From Microbispora rosea (lineage in GTDB: Bacteria > Actinomycetota > Actinomycetes > Streptosporangiales > Streptosporangiaceae): a DNA stretch of 64,000 bases. The stretch's first letter is position 1. Each line of letters opens with the position of its first letter. A program made the position numbers and the translations under genes. A model generated the notes under the pieces. It made no database searches. It was not told where the DNA came from and was given only the letters and a program-made list of their open reading frames with translations. Below, in pieces: positions 8,145 through 15,935 of the stretch. Where the stretch lies: NCBI RefSeq assembly GCF_900156315.1, contig NZ_FTNI01000006.1, positions 124,001 to 188,000 on the forward strand, in the 5' to 3' direction.

Positions 8145-8867
8145 ATGAACGAGCGCGTAGTGATCGTCGGCGGCACGAGCGGAATCGGCCTGGCCGCCGC
8201 CGTACGGCTGGCCGCATCGGGGCGCGAGGTCGTCGTCACCGGCCGCACGCCCGAACGGCTGGAGCGGGCCGTCAAGGAGATCGGGGAGCGGGGCTCCGGC
8301 GTGGTGGCCGACGCCCGCGATCCTGAGGCGATGCGGACCCTGTTCGCCGAGGCGGCCCCGGTGGACCACGTGGTGATCAGCGTGTCGGGCCGCAAGGGGG
8401 CCGGTCCGTTCCTGTCGCTCTCGCCCGACGACCTGCGCCGGGCCCTGGACGACAAGCTGATCGCCCAGGTGGTCGCCGCCCAGGCGGCGCTCGCGGCGCT
8501 GCGCCGGGACGGGTCGCTGACGTTCGTCTCGGCGGCCAGCGCCAACAACGCGCTGGCCGGGGTGGCCGGGCTCGCGGCGGTGAACGGGGCGATCGAGTCG
8601 ATGGTCCCGGGGCTCGCGGTGGAGCTCGCCCCGGTCCGGGTCAACGCGGTGTCGCCCGGCGTGATCGACACCGAGTGGTGGGACGAGCTGGGGGACGGCC
8701 GGCAGGGCGCGCTCGACGCGTTCGCCGCCGCCACCACGGTCGGCAGGATCGGCACTCCCGGCGAGGTGGCGAACGCGATCGCCTACCTGATCGAGACGGG
8801 CTACGCGACGGGCACCGTGCTGACCGTCGACGGCGGCGTCCGGCTCAAGCCGAGCGTCCAGTCGTAA
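8145..8867 (+). CDS. Atypical short-chain dehydrogenase/reductase lacking the YxxxK pair
   Basis: 240-aa SDR fold protein. The cofactor loop GGTSGIGLAAA (residues 9-19) and VTGRTPERLE, suggesting NADP(H), are intact. The catalytic region reads GLAAVNGAIES where YxxxKxA is expected, so the usual Tyr is Leu and the Lys is Asn. The tail VNAVSPGVIDTEWW and GTVLTVDGG is normal. ATG 8145 has GGGGGA before it. It is controlled by the divergent TetR protein. It may bind a dinucleotide without classic hydride-transfer chemistry, or use other residues; the substrate is unknown. Confidence 0.85.
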   Translation: MNERVVIVGGTSGIGLAAAVRLAASGREVVVTGRTPERLERAVKEIGERGSGVVADARDPEAMRTLFAEAAPVDHVVISVSGRKGAGPFLSLSPDDLRRALDDKLIAQVVAAQAALAALRRDGSLTFVSAASANNALAGVAGLAAVNGAIESMVPGLAVELAPVRVNAVSPGVIDTEWWDELGDGRQGALDAFAAATTVGRIGTPGEVANAIAYLIETGYATGTVLTVDGGVRLKPSVQS

Positions 8868-8903
8868 GGGCCGCCCGCCGCGACCGGCCGTACGGCGCCG
8901 CGG

Positions 8904-9539
8904 TCAGTGGGGCGTGGTGCGGGCGAGGATATGCGGCGGGACGGGATGGGCGGCCGCCTGCGGGTCGGTCACGGGGGCCTGCCACGACCGGGTGAGCGGC
9001 AGGACCCCGGCCCAGACGTCGTGCGGGTCGTCGGCGTCGCCCGGATGGCCCTCGCGCACCTTCACCGACGCCTCGGCGAGCGGGACCGCGAGGATCGTCG
9101 TCGCGGCCAGCTCCTTGCGGTTCGGCTGCCGCGCGTAGTCCCACTGTCCGGGGGTGGCGTGCTCGGTCAGACACCGAAGGGCGGCGATCTTCTCGTCGCC
9201 TTCCAGCACGCGGGGCACGCCGTAGATCATCGCACTGCGGTAGTTCACGCCGTGCTCGAAGACCGATCGGGCCAGCACCAGGCCGTCGACGTGCGTGATC
9301 GTCACGCAGACCGTCGTGCCGCGGGTGAGGCTGCGGCTGGCCACCGAGCCGTGCACGTACAGATGGTCGTCGTCGAAGCCGTACACCGTCGGCACCACCA
9401 TGGGGTCGCCGTCCACGACGACGCCGAGGTGGCAGACGAACCCGGCCCGGAGCACCTCGAACAGTGCCTCCCGGTCGGTGCGCCCCTGCTCCCGCAACCG
9501 GCGGTGCCGGGTCCGCGCGGTTGCGGACAGATCACTCAT
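8904..9539 (-). CDS. Pyridoxamine 5'-phosphate oxidase-like flavin split-barrel protein
   Basis: 211-aa member of the FMN-binding split barrel group (NimA/PPOX-like). FVCHLGVVVDGDPMVVPTVYG and LYVHGSVASRSL are the barrel strands that usually hold FMN, followed by NYRSAMIYGVPRVL. The C-terminal 60 residues, rich in Asp/Pro/Trp, match the extension of actinobacterial proteins in this group. The function could be flavin- or F420-dependent reduction or nitro-drug inactivation. It is convergent with the SDR gene and separated from the small genes at 9.6-10 kb by a terminator. Confidence 0.8.
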   Translation of the reverse strand: MSDLSATARTRHRRLREQGRTDREALFEVLRAGFVCHLGVVVDGDPMVVPTVYGFDDDHLYVHGSVASRSLTRGTTVCVTITHVDGLVLARSVFEHGVNYRSAMIYGVPRVLEGDEKIAALRCLTEHATPGQWDYARQPNRKELAATTILAVPLAEASVKVREGHPGDADDPHDVWAGVLPLTRSWQAPVTDPQAAAHPVPPHILARTTPH

Positions 9540-9566
9540 GAGGCGACATTCAACCAGTAAAGCCGT

Positions 9567-9598
9567 CGGCCCGCCCGGCGGGGACGCCGGGCGGGCCG
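9567..9598 (-). terminator. Terminator after the 55-aa small gene
   Basis: A perfect 14-bp inverted repeat, CGGCCCGCCCGGCG paired with its complement at 9585-9598, has a 4-base loop. It lies 27 bases past the stop of the small gene at 9626-9793 and supports that gene being a real transcription unit. Confidence 0.7.
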
Positions 9599-9625
9599 TC
9601 TCGTGGATCGCTGCGGAAGAGCCGC

Positions 9626-9793
9626 TCAGGCGGCGGACGTCGGCCCGGACGTCCTCGGGAACCGGATGACGTTCCCGCCCGTGTAGGCCCTGAGATCGAC
9701 GATCTTCCGGTCTCTCCTGTCCCGCGCGGGCCTGCGGCGCAGCGCGGTCCTGATGTCCCTGACCTTGGCGAGCGACGGCACCACCGTGACCAT
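9626..9793 (-). CDS. Small basic protein of unknown function, 55 aa
   Basis: I do not recognise this protein. It starts at ATG 9793 behind a GGGGGGA tract. It has a hydrophobic beginning (MVTVVPSLAKV), a strongly basic middle (RRRPARDRRDRK) and a tail with IVDLRAYTGGNVIRFPR. A strong terminator follows. The AT-richer stretch 9836-9880 just upstream probably carries its promoter. A second tiny basic peptide with a similar DLR plus Gly pattern lies next to it at 9893-9988. It could be a regulator, a nucleic-acid binder or a peptide precursor; no modification genes are nearby. Confidence 0.5.
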   Translation of the reverse strand: MVTVVPSLAKVRDIRTALRRRPARDRRDRKIVDLRAYTGGNVIRFPRTSGPTSAA

Positions 9794-9892
9794 GTTCGTT
9801 TCCCCCCGACCGTGATGGTTCCGTGACCTTCCCGGGTATAGATATCGGACGCTTAGTAAAACGGGCGTAAAGCGTCCGGAGTCACACGACTT

Positions 9893-9988
9893 TCAGTACG
9901 GAAGCGGCCGGCCGGAGGGGGTGCGCAGGTCGAGGTCGGCGGCGGGACGACGGACGCGGCGAGGTCTGCGAATCGTGCTACGTCTCAT
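9893..9988 (-). CDS. Tiny arginine-rich peptide, 31 aa
   Basis: Unrecognised open frame with an almost perfect ribosome binding site (GGAAGGAGG, 7 bases before ATG 9988), which is the main support. The peptide starts MRRSTIRRPRRVRRP (8 Arg in the first 14 residues) and continues DLDLRTPSGRPLPY. It lies 67 bp downstream of the AhpD-like gene in the same direction and could be part of the sigma-factor operon. The DLR-x(2)-x-G pattern is loosely shared with the 55-aa protein downstream. Confidence 0.5.
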   Translation of the reverse strand: MRRSTIRRPRRVRRPAADLDLRTPSGRPLPY

Positions 9989-10055
9989 GGCGTTCCTCCT
10001 TCCATGACGTTAGGCAGACTATTCGCCCCGCGTGCCGCCGTCCTCCCCTTTTCGC

Positions 10056-10511
10056 TCAGACAGAGCCGGGCGCCCTGCGGCTCACGACGCAGATCCGGTT
10101 CCAGGCGTTGATCTGCGCGATGGCGACGACCAGCGCGGCCAGCTGCTCCTCGGAGTAGTGCTTGGCCGCATCCGCCCAGATCTCGTCCGGCACGGGGTCG
10201 GGCCGGTCGGCGAGCCGGGTCGCGGCCTCGGTCAGCGCCAGCGCGGCCCGCTCGGCGTCGGTGTAGCAGGGCGCCTCCCGCCAGGCGGCGACCGACCACA
10301 GGCGCTCGTCGCTCTCCCCGGCCTTCTTGGCTTCCCGGAAGTGCAGGTCCAGGCAGAAGGCACAGCCGTTGATCTGGCTGGCCCGGATCTTGGCGAGCTC
10401 CAAAGTGGCGGGGGGCACGTCGCACTCGTGCAGGAAACGCTCCACCCCGCGCATGGCCCGGTACGCCTCGGGGGCCAGCTCGCGGACGTTGATCCTCTCG
10501 GTCACCGTCAT
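10056..10511 (-). CDS. AhpD-like carboxymuconolactone decarboxylase family protein
   Basis: 151-aa all-helical protein with the redox motif Cys50-Ala-Phe-Cys53 followed by His57 (NGCAFCLDLH), as in alkylhydroperoxidase AhpD. Its ATG overlaps the sigma factor stop codon (ATGA), so the two are co-translated. Genes of this family are the hallmark partner and target of ECF41 sigma factors. The likely role is peroxide or electrophile reduction through the Cys pair; the substrate is unknown. Confidence 0.9.
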   Translation of the reverse strand: MTVTERINVRELAPEAYRAMRGVERFLHECDVPPATLELAKIRASQINGCAFCLDLHFREAKKAGESDERLWSVAAWREAPCYTDAERAALALTEAATRLADRPDPVPDEIWADAAKHYSEEQLAALVVAIAQINAWNRICVVSRRAPGSV

Positions 10512-11536
10512 CTCCTCGTCTCGTCGGCCCGTGTCACACGGGCGAGTTTCTCGGGGTTCAGGACCATGTCGACGGCGGTGACGCGGCCGTCGGCGACGGT
10601 CAGGCCGATCACCGCGACCAGCCGTCCGTCCCGGTAGCGCAGCAGGCCCGGCCAGCCGTTCACCACGGCGGGGACCAGCTCATACCGGCCGAACCTCTGG
10701 ATGCCGGACAGCAGCCTGGCCACCTTGGCCGCTCCGGAGACGGGCCGCCTCCCGGCGCGCACCCGGCCGCCGCCGTCGCTGCGCAGCACGACGTCCGGGT
10801 CGAGCAGCGCGACCAGCGCGTCCATGTCTCCGCCGAGGCAGGCCCGGGCGAAGGCGTGGACCACCCGCCGGTGCTCGGCGGGGTCCACGTCGAACCGGGG
10901 CGCGCGCGACGCGACGTGCGCCCGGGCCCGGGCGGCGAGCTGTCGGCAGGCCGCGGGGCTGCGCCCGACGGCCTCGCCCACCTCGGCGAACGTCAGGCCG
11001 AACACGTCGTGCAGCACGAACGCGGTCCGCTCGGCCGGGCTGAGCGACTCCAGCACGACGAGCATCGCCATGCTCAGCGACTCGTCCAGGGTCACCCGCT
11101 CCGCCGGGTCGGGCCCGGTGAGAACGGAGCCGGTGAGAACGGGCCCAGAGAGAACCGGCCCGGTGGGAACAGGCCCGGTGGGAACCGGCCGGGTGAGAAC
11201 CGGTTCCGGCAGCCACGGCCCCACGTACTCCTCTCTGCGGTGCCGCGCCGAGCGCAGCACGTCGAGAGCGAGCCGGGAGACCGTGACCACCAGCCAGCCG
11301 GTCACGTCCCTGATCTCCTCGCCGCCGCCCGCGGCCGTCGCGGACCGCAGCCGCAGCCAGGCGTCCTGCACGACGTCCTCGGCCTCGTCGAGGCTGCCGA
11401 GCAGGCCGTACGCGACGCCGAGCAGCCGGGGCCGCATCGCCTCGAACGTCGCCTCGAACGTCGCCTCGGACGTCACCTCGGACGTCGCCTGGAACTCGGT
11501 GTCGAGGACGGACGTGCCGTCGTCATGGTCGTTCAC
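10508..11536 (-). CDS. ECF41-family (SigJ-like) RNA polymerase sigma factor with SnoaL-like tail
   Basis: 342 aa from the chosen start. Sigma region 2 (about 40-100, DEAEDVVQDAWLRL) and region 4 (about 165-210, LTFAEVGEAVGRS) are followed by a SnoaL/NTF2-like domain (about 222-342). All three ECF41 marks are present: WLPEP (108-112), DGGGR (254-258) and NPEKL (327-331, usually NPDKL). In this family the tail, not an anti-sigma factor, controls activity. An unusual six-fold pentapeptide insert follows WLPEP (113-142). The frame opens at 11572, but that ATG overlaps the -35 box; GTG 11536 lies at the predicted transcript start, so a leaderless start is preferred. Confidence 0.9.
   Translation of the reverse strand: MNDHDDGTSVLDTEFQATSEVTSEATFEATFEAMRPRLLGVAYGLLGSLDEAEDVVQDAWLRLRSATAAGGGEEIRDVTGWLVVTVSRLALDVLRSARHRREEYVGPWLPEPVLTRPVPTGPVPTGPVLSGPVLTGSVLTGPDPAERVTLDESLSMAMLVVLESLSPAERTAFVLHDVFGLTFAEVGEAVGRSPAACRQLAARARAHVASRAPRFDVDPAEHRRVVHAFARACLGGDMDALVALLDPDVVLRSDGGGRVRAGRRPVSGAAKVARLLSGIQRFGRYELVPAVVNGWPGLLRYRDGRLVAVIGLTVADGRVTAVDMVLNPEKLARVTRADETRR
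11111..11200 (-). repeat. Six 15-bp repeats inside the sigma gene (VxTGP pentads)
   Basis: Six in-frame 15-bp units encode VLTRP, VPTGP, VPTGP, VLSGP, VLTGS and VLTGP between WLPEP and sigma region 4. This looks like replication slippage that lengthened the interdomain linker. Confidence 0.8.
11437..11496 (-). repeat. Five 12-bp repeats near the start of the sigma gene
   Basis: The unit TCGCCTCGAACG occurs twice exactly, then three times with changes. It encodes tandem A-T-F-E / V-T-S-E tetrads before sigma region 2. Confidence 0.75.
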
Positions 11537-11544
11537 ACAGTGAG

Positions 11545-11571
11545 GACGAGACACCACCTCAGTGTGTGACA
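11545..11571 (-). promoter_or_regulatory. ECF41-type autoregulated promoter
   Basis: On the minus strand TGTCACA (11571-11565), a 16-bp spacer and CGTC (11548-11545) reproduce the published ECF41 target promoter. The sigma factor GTG start follows nine bases later. Confidence 0.75.
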
Positions 11572-11587
11572 TCCCCCGACGGGGAAA

Positions 11588-12589
11588 TCAGGCGGACTCC
11601 CTCACGATGAGGCGGGTGGGCAGGATCACGGGGTCCACCGGGCCTCCTCCGTCGATGAGCGCGAGCAGCAGCCGTACGGTCTCCTCCGCGACCTCGGCGA
11701 GCGGCTGGCGGATCGTGGTGAGGGGCGGGTGCGTGGTGGCGGCGACCGACGAGTCGTCGAAGCCGCCCACGGCCACGTCGTCGGGCACCCTGCGTCCGGC
11801 CGCGCGCAGCGTGGACAGCGCGCCGGCCGCCATGAGATCGGAGGCCACGAAGACCGCGTCGAGGTCGGGGGTGCGCTCCAGCAGCCGTGCCATGCCACTC
11901 TCGCCGCTGAGCTGGGTCCAGTCGCCGTGCTCGATCAGCCTTCTGGAGGCCTTCCTGCCGAGCACGTCGGCGAAGCCCTCCAGCCGCTGGATGCCGCCCG
12001 GCGTGTCCATCGGGCCGGTGATCGTGGCGATCTTCCTGCGGCCCTGCTCGACCAGATAGCGGGCCATCTGCCGGGCGCCCTCGCGGTCGTCGGCCGCCGC
12101 GTAGGGGATCACGTTCTCCTTCCCGATGACGGCGCCGCAGGCGACGGCGGGGATGCGCAGCGACTCCAGCTCGTCCACGAGCGGGTCGCCCGCGTGCGTG
12201 GACATCAGCAGCACCCCGTCGGCGTGGCCGCCGCGCACGTAGTGCACCACCCTGGCCCGGTCGCCGTCGTCCCCGGCCAGCATGATGACCAGGGAGACGT
12301 CCCGCTCGCCGAGCCGCCGGATCGCCGTGCGGATCGTGGTGCTGTAGTTGGGGTCCTCGAAGACCTTCTCGTGCGGCTCCGACAGCACCATGACCACCGA
12401 CCCGGTCCGCTGGGTGACCAGGCTGCGGGCGTTGCGGTTGACGATGTAGCCGGTTTCGGCGATGGCGCGGCGGACGGCGGCATGGGCGGCGGGGCTCACA
12501 TACCGGTCGTCGTTGAGCACCCGGGAGACGGTGCCCCGGGAGACGCCCGCCGCCGCGGCCACGTCGTGAATGGTCGGACGCTTCGCCAT
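11588..12589 (-). CDS. LacI family regulator of the adjacent importer/GH42 unit
   Basis: 333 aa. The DNA-binding helices TIHDVAAAAGVSRGTVSRVLND (residues 5-26) and hinge SLVTQRTGSVV precede a periplasmic-binding-type sugar domain ending with PDDVAVGGFDDS. ATG 12589 is chosen over upstream codons because it gives the standard LacI N-terminus. It is the last gene after the binding protein and two permeases on the minus strand (44-bp gap), so it is probably in their operon. Its operators are likely the two CTGTGnACG-type palindromes at 15775 and 15899. The inducer is probably a galactoside, from the divergent GH42 gene. Confidence 0.88.
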   Translation of the reverse strand: MAKRPTIHDVAAAAGVSRGTVSRVLNDDRYVSPAAHAAVRRAIAETGYIVNRNARSLVTQRTGSVVMVLSEPHEKVFEDPNYSTTIRTAIRRLGERDVSLVIMLAGDDGDRARVVHYVRGGHADGVLLMSTHAGDPLVDELESLRIPAVACGAVIGKENVIPYAAADDREGARQMARYLVEQGRRKIATITGPMDTPGGIQRLEGFADVLGRKASRRLIEHGDWTQLSGESGMARLLERTPDLDAVFVASDLMAAGALSTLRAAGRRVPDDVAVGGFDDSSVAATTHPPLTTIRQPLAEVAEETVRLLLALIDGGGPVDPVILPTRLIVRESA

Positions 12590-12633
12590 GGTCGTATTGT
12601 CCCCCCGCCGATCAGCGTGTTTCCCCGCGCCCA

Positions 12634-13515
12634 TCAGCTTTTCACGGCCCCGCCGGACAGGTCCGTACGCCAATAACGCTGCATCGTGAGGAACAGCGCG
12701 ATCAGCGGGATGAGCGACAGCATCGTCCCCGTGATGATCAGGTTGTAGAGCGACGGCTGGTTGGCGCCCGCGGCGAGCAGGGTGTAGAGGCCGACCGTCA
12801 GCGGGAACTTGTGGTCGTCGCCCAGCATGATGAACGGCAGCAGGAAGTTGTTCCAGATCGCGACGAACTGGAACAGGAAGATCGTCACCATGCCCGGCGT
12901 CAGCAGCGGCAGCGCCACCCGGCGGAACAGCCGCCACTCGCCCGCGCCGTCCAGCCGGCCCGCCTCGAGCAGCGAGCCGGGGACCGCCGCCTGAGAGTAG
13001 ATCCTGGCCAGATAGATGCTGTAGGGGTGCAGGATCTGGGGCAGCAGCACCGACCAGTACGTGTCGGCCAGGCCGGCCTTGGAGAACAGCAGATACTGCG
13101 GAATCGCCAGCACGACCGACGGCACCAGGATGCCGCCGATGAGCAGGTTGAAGATCAGGCCGCGGCCGGGGAAGGAGTATTTCGCCAGCGCGTACCCCGA
13201 GATCGTGGACACCGCGGTCGACAGCACCGCGCCGCCGCCGGCGTACAGGGCCGTGTTGAGCAGCCAGAGCCAGAAGACGCCGTCGCGGTAGGCGAACAGG
13301 TCGGCCAGGTTGGACAGCAGACCGGCGCCGGGCGCGAAGGTCGAGGTGGAGAACAGCTCGGCCTTGGACTTGGTGGCCGCGACCACCACCCAGCTCACCG
13401 GGAACAGGGTGTAGATCGCGCCCAGCACGAGCACCCCGGTCGGCGCGATCCCCAGCGGGCGGTGCCGCGAGGGACGTGCCTGCCCGCGGCTCCCGCGCAG
13501 TGCGGTGGCGGCCAT
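12634..13515 (-). CDS. Sugar ABC transporter permease, MalG type
   Basis: 293-aa inner-membrane permease (carbohydrate uptake CUT1 type) with about six membrane helices, e.g. TGVLVLGAIYTLFPVSWVVVA near the N-terminus. The EAA loop that contacts the ATPase reads EAGRLDGAGEWRLFRRVALPLLTPG. ATG 13515 shares one base with the stop codon of the upstream permease (TGATG). The operon has no ATPase gene; actinomycetes commonly use one shared MsiK-type ATPase. Confidence 0.9.
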   Translation of the reverse strand: MAATALRGSRGQARPSRHRPLGIAPTGVLVLGAIYTLFPVSWVVVAATKSKAELFSTSTFAPGAGLLSNLADLFAYRDGVFWLWLLNTALYAGGGAVLSTAVSTISGYALAKYSFPGRGLIFNLLIGGILVPSVVLAIPQYLLFSKAGLADTYWSVLLPQILHPYSIYLARIYSQAAVPGSLLEAGRLDGAGEWRLFRRVALPLLTPGMVTIFLFQFVAIWNNFLLPFIMLGDDHKFPLTVGLYTLLAAGANQPSLYNLIITGTMLSLIPLIALFLTMQRYWRTDLSGGAVKS

Positions 13516-14417
13516 CAGCTCTCCCCGAACGCGCGGTTCTTCACGACCCGCAGGAAGCCGAACGACAACACGAGGGAGATCCCGGCGATCACCATGGACG
13601 TCGCGGCGGCCGAGTAGAGGTCGCCGGTGACGAACGCGTCGCGGTACACCTTCATCAAGGGGCTCCAGGTCGAGCTGATCGTGTTCGTCAGCGGCCGCAG
13701 GGTGGTCGGTTCCGTGAACACTTGGACGGTCGCGATGACGGAGAACACCGTCGTCAGGATGATCGACGGCACCAGGATCGGGATCTTGATGCGCAGCGCG
13801 ATGCCCAGCTCGCTCGCACCGTCGATCCTGGCCGCCTCGTAGTACTCGCGCGGCACGGCCCGCAGGTTCGTGTAGAGCACCAGCATGTTGAAGCCGGTGC
13901 CGCCCCAGACCGCCACGTTCGCCATCGAGAACGTCACGAGGCCGGCGCTCAGGAACGGGTGCTCGCCGAACGGGCTGAGGCTGGGCAGGTAGAGGAAGCC
14001 CCACATCAGCGTCGCCGCCACGCCCGGCACGGCGTACGGCAGGAAGATCGAGATCCGGGTGAGGCGGGCGAGCCGCACGTGCGCCGCGTCGAGCATCAGC
14101 GCGAACACGAGGGCGAGCCCCAGCATCAGCACGAGCACGAGGGCTCCGTACGCGAGGACGCGCAGCCATCCGGCCCACAGCTCGCCGTCGCCCACGGCGG
14201 CGGCGTAGTTGGCGAGCCCGGCGAAGACCTCCCTGCGGGCCCCCTTGCCGAGGCCCAGGCCGGAGACCTTGGTGCGCCGCAGGCTCAGATAGATCGTGTA
14301 GCCGATGGGCAGGGCCATGAAGAGCGCGAACAGCGCCATCGCCGGGGCGAGGAACAGGTAGGGCGCGGCGCCCGCGCGGTGCACGCGGACGCCCTTCTTC
14401 CGCGACGTCATGATCAC
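13515..14417 (-). CDS. Sugar ABC transporter permease, MalF type
   Basis: 300-aa partner permease with helices such as LFLAPAMALFALFMALPIGY and an EAA loop EAARIDGASELGIALRIKIPIL. GTG 14417 overlaps the end of the binding protein gene (GTGA); ATG 14411, two codons later, is an alternative. It forms the importer with the binding protein at 14414-15730 and the MalG-type permease. Confidence 0.9.
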   Translation of the reverse strand: MIMTSRKKGVRVHRAGAAPYLFLAPAMALFALFMALPIGYTIYLSLRRTKVSGLGLGKGARREVFAGLANYAAAVGDGELWAGWLRVLAYGALVLVLMLGLALVFALMLDAAHVRLARLTRISIFLPYAVPGVAATLMWGFLYLPSLSPFGEHPFLSAGLVTFSMANVAVWGGTGFNMLVLYTNLRAVPREYYEAARIDGASELGIALRIKIPILVPSIILTTVFSVIATVQVFTEPTTLRPLTNTISSTWSPLMKVYRDAFVTGDLYSAAATSMVIAGISLVLSFGFLRVVKNRAFGES

Positions 14418-15730
14418 TGGGCCAGGGTGAAGCCGGACTTCTGCATGTCGGCGACGGTGGCGTCCTGCATCGTCTGCACGGCGCCGGCGAAGTCGGACTT
14501 GGCGGCGACGGCCTTGTCGAAGGCGTCCCTGTACGCGTTGTACGTCACGTTGACGTTCGGGCCGAAGGTGAAGCCGCGGGCCGTGGCGCCGATGGAGGCG
14601 GCCTGCTGCCAGAAGTCGGGCTGGCTGGAGAAGTAGTCCGGAGCCTCGGTCATGAGCGCGCCGCCCTTGACGGAGGCCGGGTAGATCGCGCCCTCCTTGA
14701 TCAGCAGTCCGAGCGCCTGCGGGTCGGTGTTCAGCCAGGTGGCGAACTTCGCGGCGGCGGCCTTGTTGGGCGACTTGGCGGCGACGGCGGTGGAGGAGCC
14801 GCCCCAGAAGCCGCTGTGGTTCTCACCCGCGTTCCACTGCGGCAGCGGGGCGACGGCCCACTTGTCCTTGCCCTTCGGCGCGTTGGCGGACAGCACGCCC
14901 GGGCCCCACACGGCCGACGGCCAGGTGAGCAGCCTGCCGTCGTTGAGCGCCTTGTTCCACTCCGGGGTGAAGTAGGGCATGCCGTCGATGACGCCCTCCT
15001 TCACCAGGCCGCCCCAGTAGGAGGCGACCTTCTTGGTGGCCTCGTCGTTCACCGAGACCTTCCAGGCGTCGCCGCTGATGGACCACCACTGCGCCCCCGC
15101 CTGCTGGGAGAGCCCGGCGAACCAGCCCGGGTCCTTGCTGGAGAAGGTGCCGAGGAAGACCTTGGGGTCCTTCTTGTGCACCGTGCGGGCGGCCTCGGCG
15201 TACTCGTCCCACGTCTTCGGCACCTCGATGCCGTACTTCTCGAAGAGGTCCTTGCGGTAGTAGAGCATCATCGGCCCGCTGTCCTGGGGCACGGCGTAGA
15301 CGGCGTCGGTGCCCAGCGTCACCAGGCCCCAGATGCCCTCGCCGAACTCGGCCTTCGCCTGTGCGGTCTCGGCCTTGAGGTCGGCCACGGCGTCGGCGGC
15401 GACGAAGGAGGGCAGCATCTGATACTCGGCCTGGACCAGGTCGGGCGGGTTGCCGGCCTTGGCGGCGGTGAGGAACTTGGCCGCCGCGTCGTCGCCCCCC
15501 GCCTGCTTGCTGACCGTGACCTGGATGTCGGGGTGGGCCTGGTTCCACGCTGTGGCGATCTTGTCCATGTTCGGGACCCAGGTCCAGTAGGTCAGTTTCA
15601 CCGGGCCGGCCGGCGCCGCGCTCTGGCCGGCGGCGGGCGAGGACGGCTCGTCGGAGCCGCCCGAGCAGGCCGTCGAGAGCGTGGCGGTGAGGATCGCGAC
15701 CGCCGCCACTGCTAACCGGTTCACGCGCAT
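14414..15730 (-). CDS. Sugar-binding lipoprotein of ABC importer
   Basis: 438-aa extracellular solute-binding protein, family 1. The signal peptide ends in lipobox LSTA-Cys22, followed by a Ser/Pro/Ala-rich tether. The mature part begins VKLTYWTWVPNMDKI, typical of oligosaccharide binders, and has SGPMMLYYRKDLFEKYGI and WAVAPLPQW. It is the first gene of the minus-strand operon (binding protein, two permeases, LacI). A palindrome 45-62 bases upstream of its start is the probable LacI operator. The ligand is inferred to be a galactoside or galactan fragment because of the divergent GH42 gene. Confidence 0.92.
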   Translation of the reverse strand: MRVNRLAVAAVAILTATLSTACSGGSDEPSSPAAGQSAAPAGPVKLTYWTWVPNMDKIATAWNQAHPDIQVTVSKQAGGDDAAAKFLTAAKAGNPPDLVQAEYQMLPSFVAADAVADLKAETAQAKAEFGEGIWGLVTLGTDAVYAVPQDSGPMMLYYRKDLFEKYGIEVPKTWDEYAEAARTVHKKDPKVFLGTFSSKDPGWFAGLSQQAGAQWWSISGDAWKVSVNDEATKKVASYWGGLVKEGVIDGMPYFTPEWNKALNDGRLLTWPSAVWGPGVLSANAPKGKDKWAVAPLPQWNAGENHSGFWGGSSTAVAAKSPNKAAAAKFATWLNTDPQALGLLIKEGAIYPASVKGGALMTEAPDYFSSQPDFWQQAASIGATARGFTFGPNVNVTYNAYRDAFDKAVAAKSDFAGAVQTMQDATVADMQKSGFTLAQ

Positions 15731-15774
15731 ATGTTCCTCCAGGCGGGTGGGGAGGGGGACAGGAGGATGGAACG

Positions 15775-15792
15775 TCTGGGAGCGTTCACAGA
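15775..15792. promoter_or_regulatory. LacI operator candidate, importer side
   Basis: TCTGGGAGCGTTCACAGA is an imperfect palindrome (14 of 18 bases symmetric). It shares CGTTCACAGA with the site at 15899-15914 on the other side of the same gap. Confidence 0.65.
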
Positions 15793-15898
15793 CTGAAAGG
15801 TGCCCCGTGTGCTGTCAATGGTCGTTACGCGGTTGTTAGCGCCCCTGGTTGATCAGGTCAGATCGATGGCACCTTCTCGGTGAGACGGTTCTGCGTTA

Positions 15899-15914
15899 CT
15901 GTGCACGTTCACAG
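15899..15914. promoter_or_regulatory. LacI operator candidate, GH42 side
   Basis: CTGTGCACGTTCACAG is palindromic at 14 of 16 positions around a central CG, the usual LacI-family form. It lies 22 bp before the GH42 start codon. Confidence 0.7.
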
Positions 15915-15935
15915 AAGCAGAATCGAGGGGGAGAC

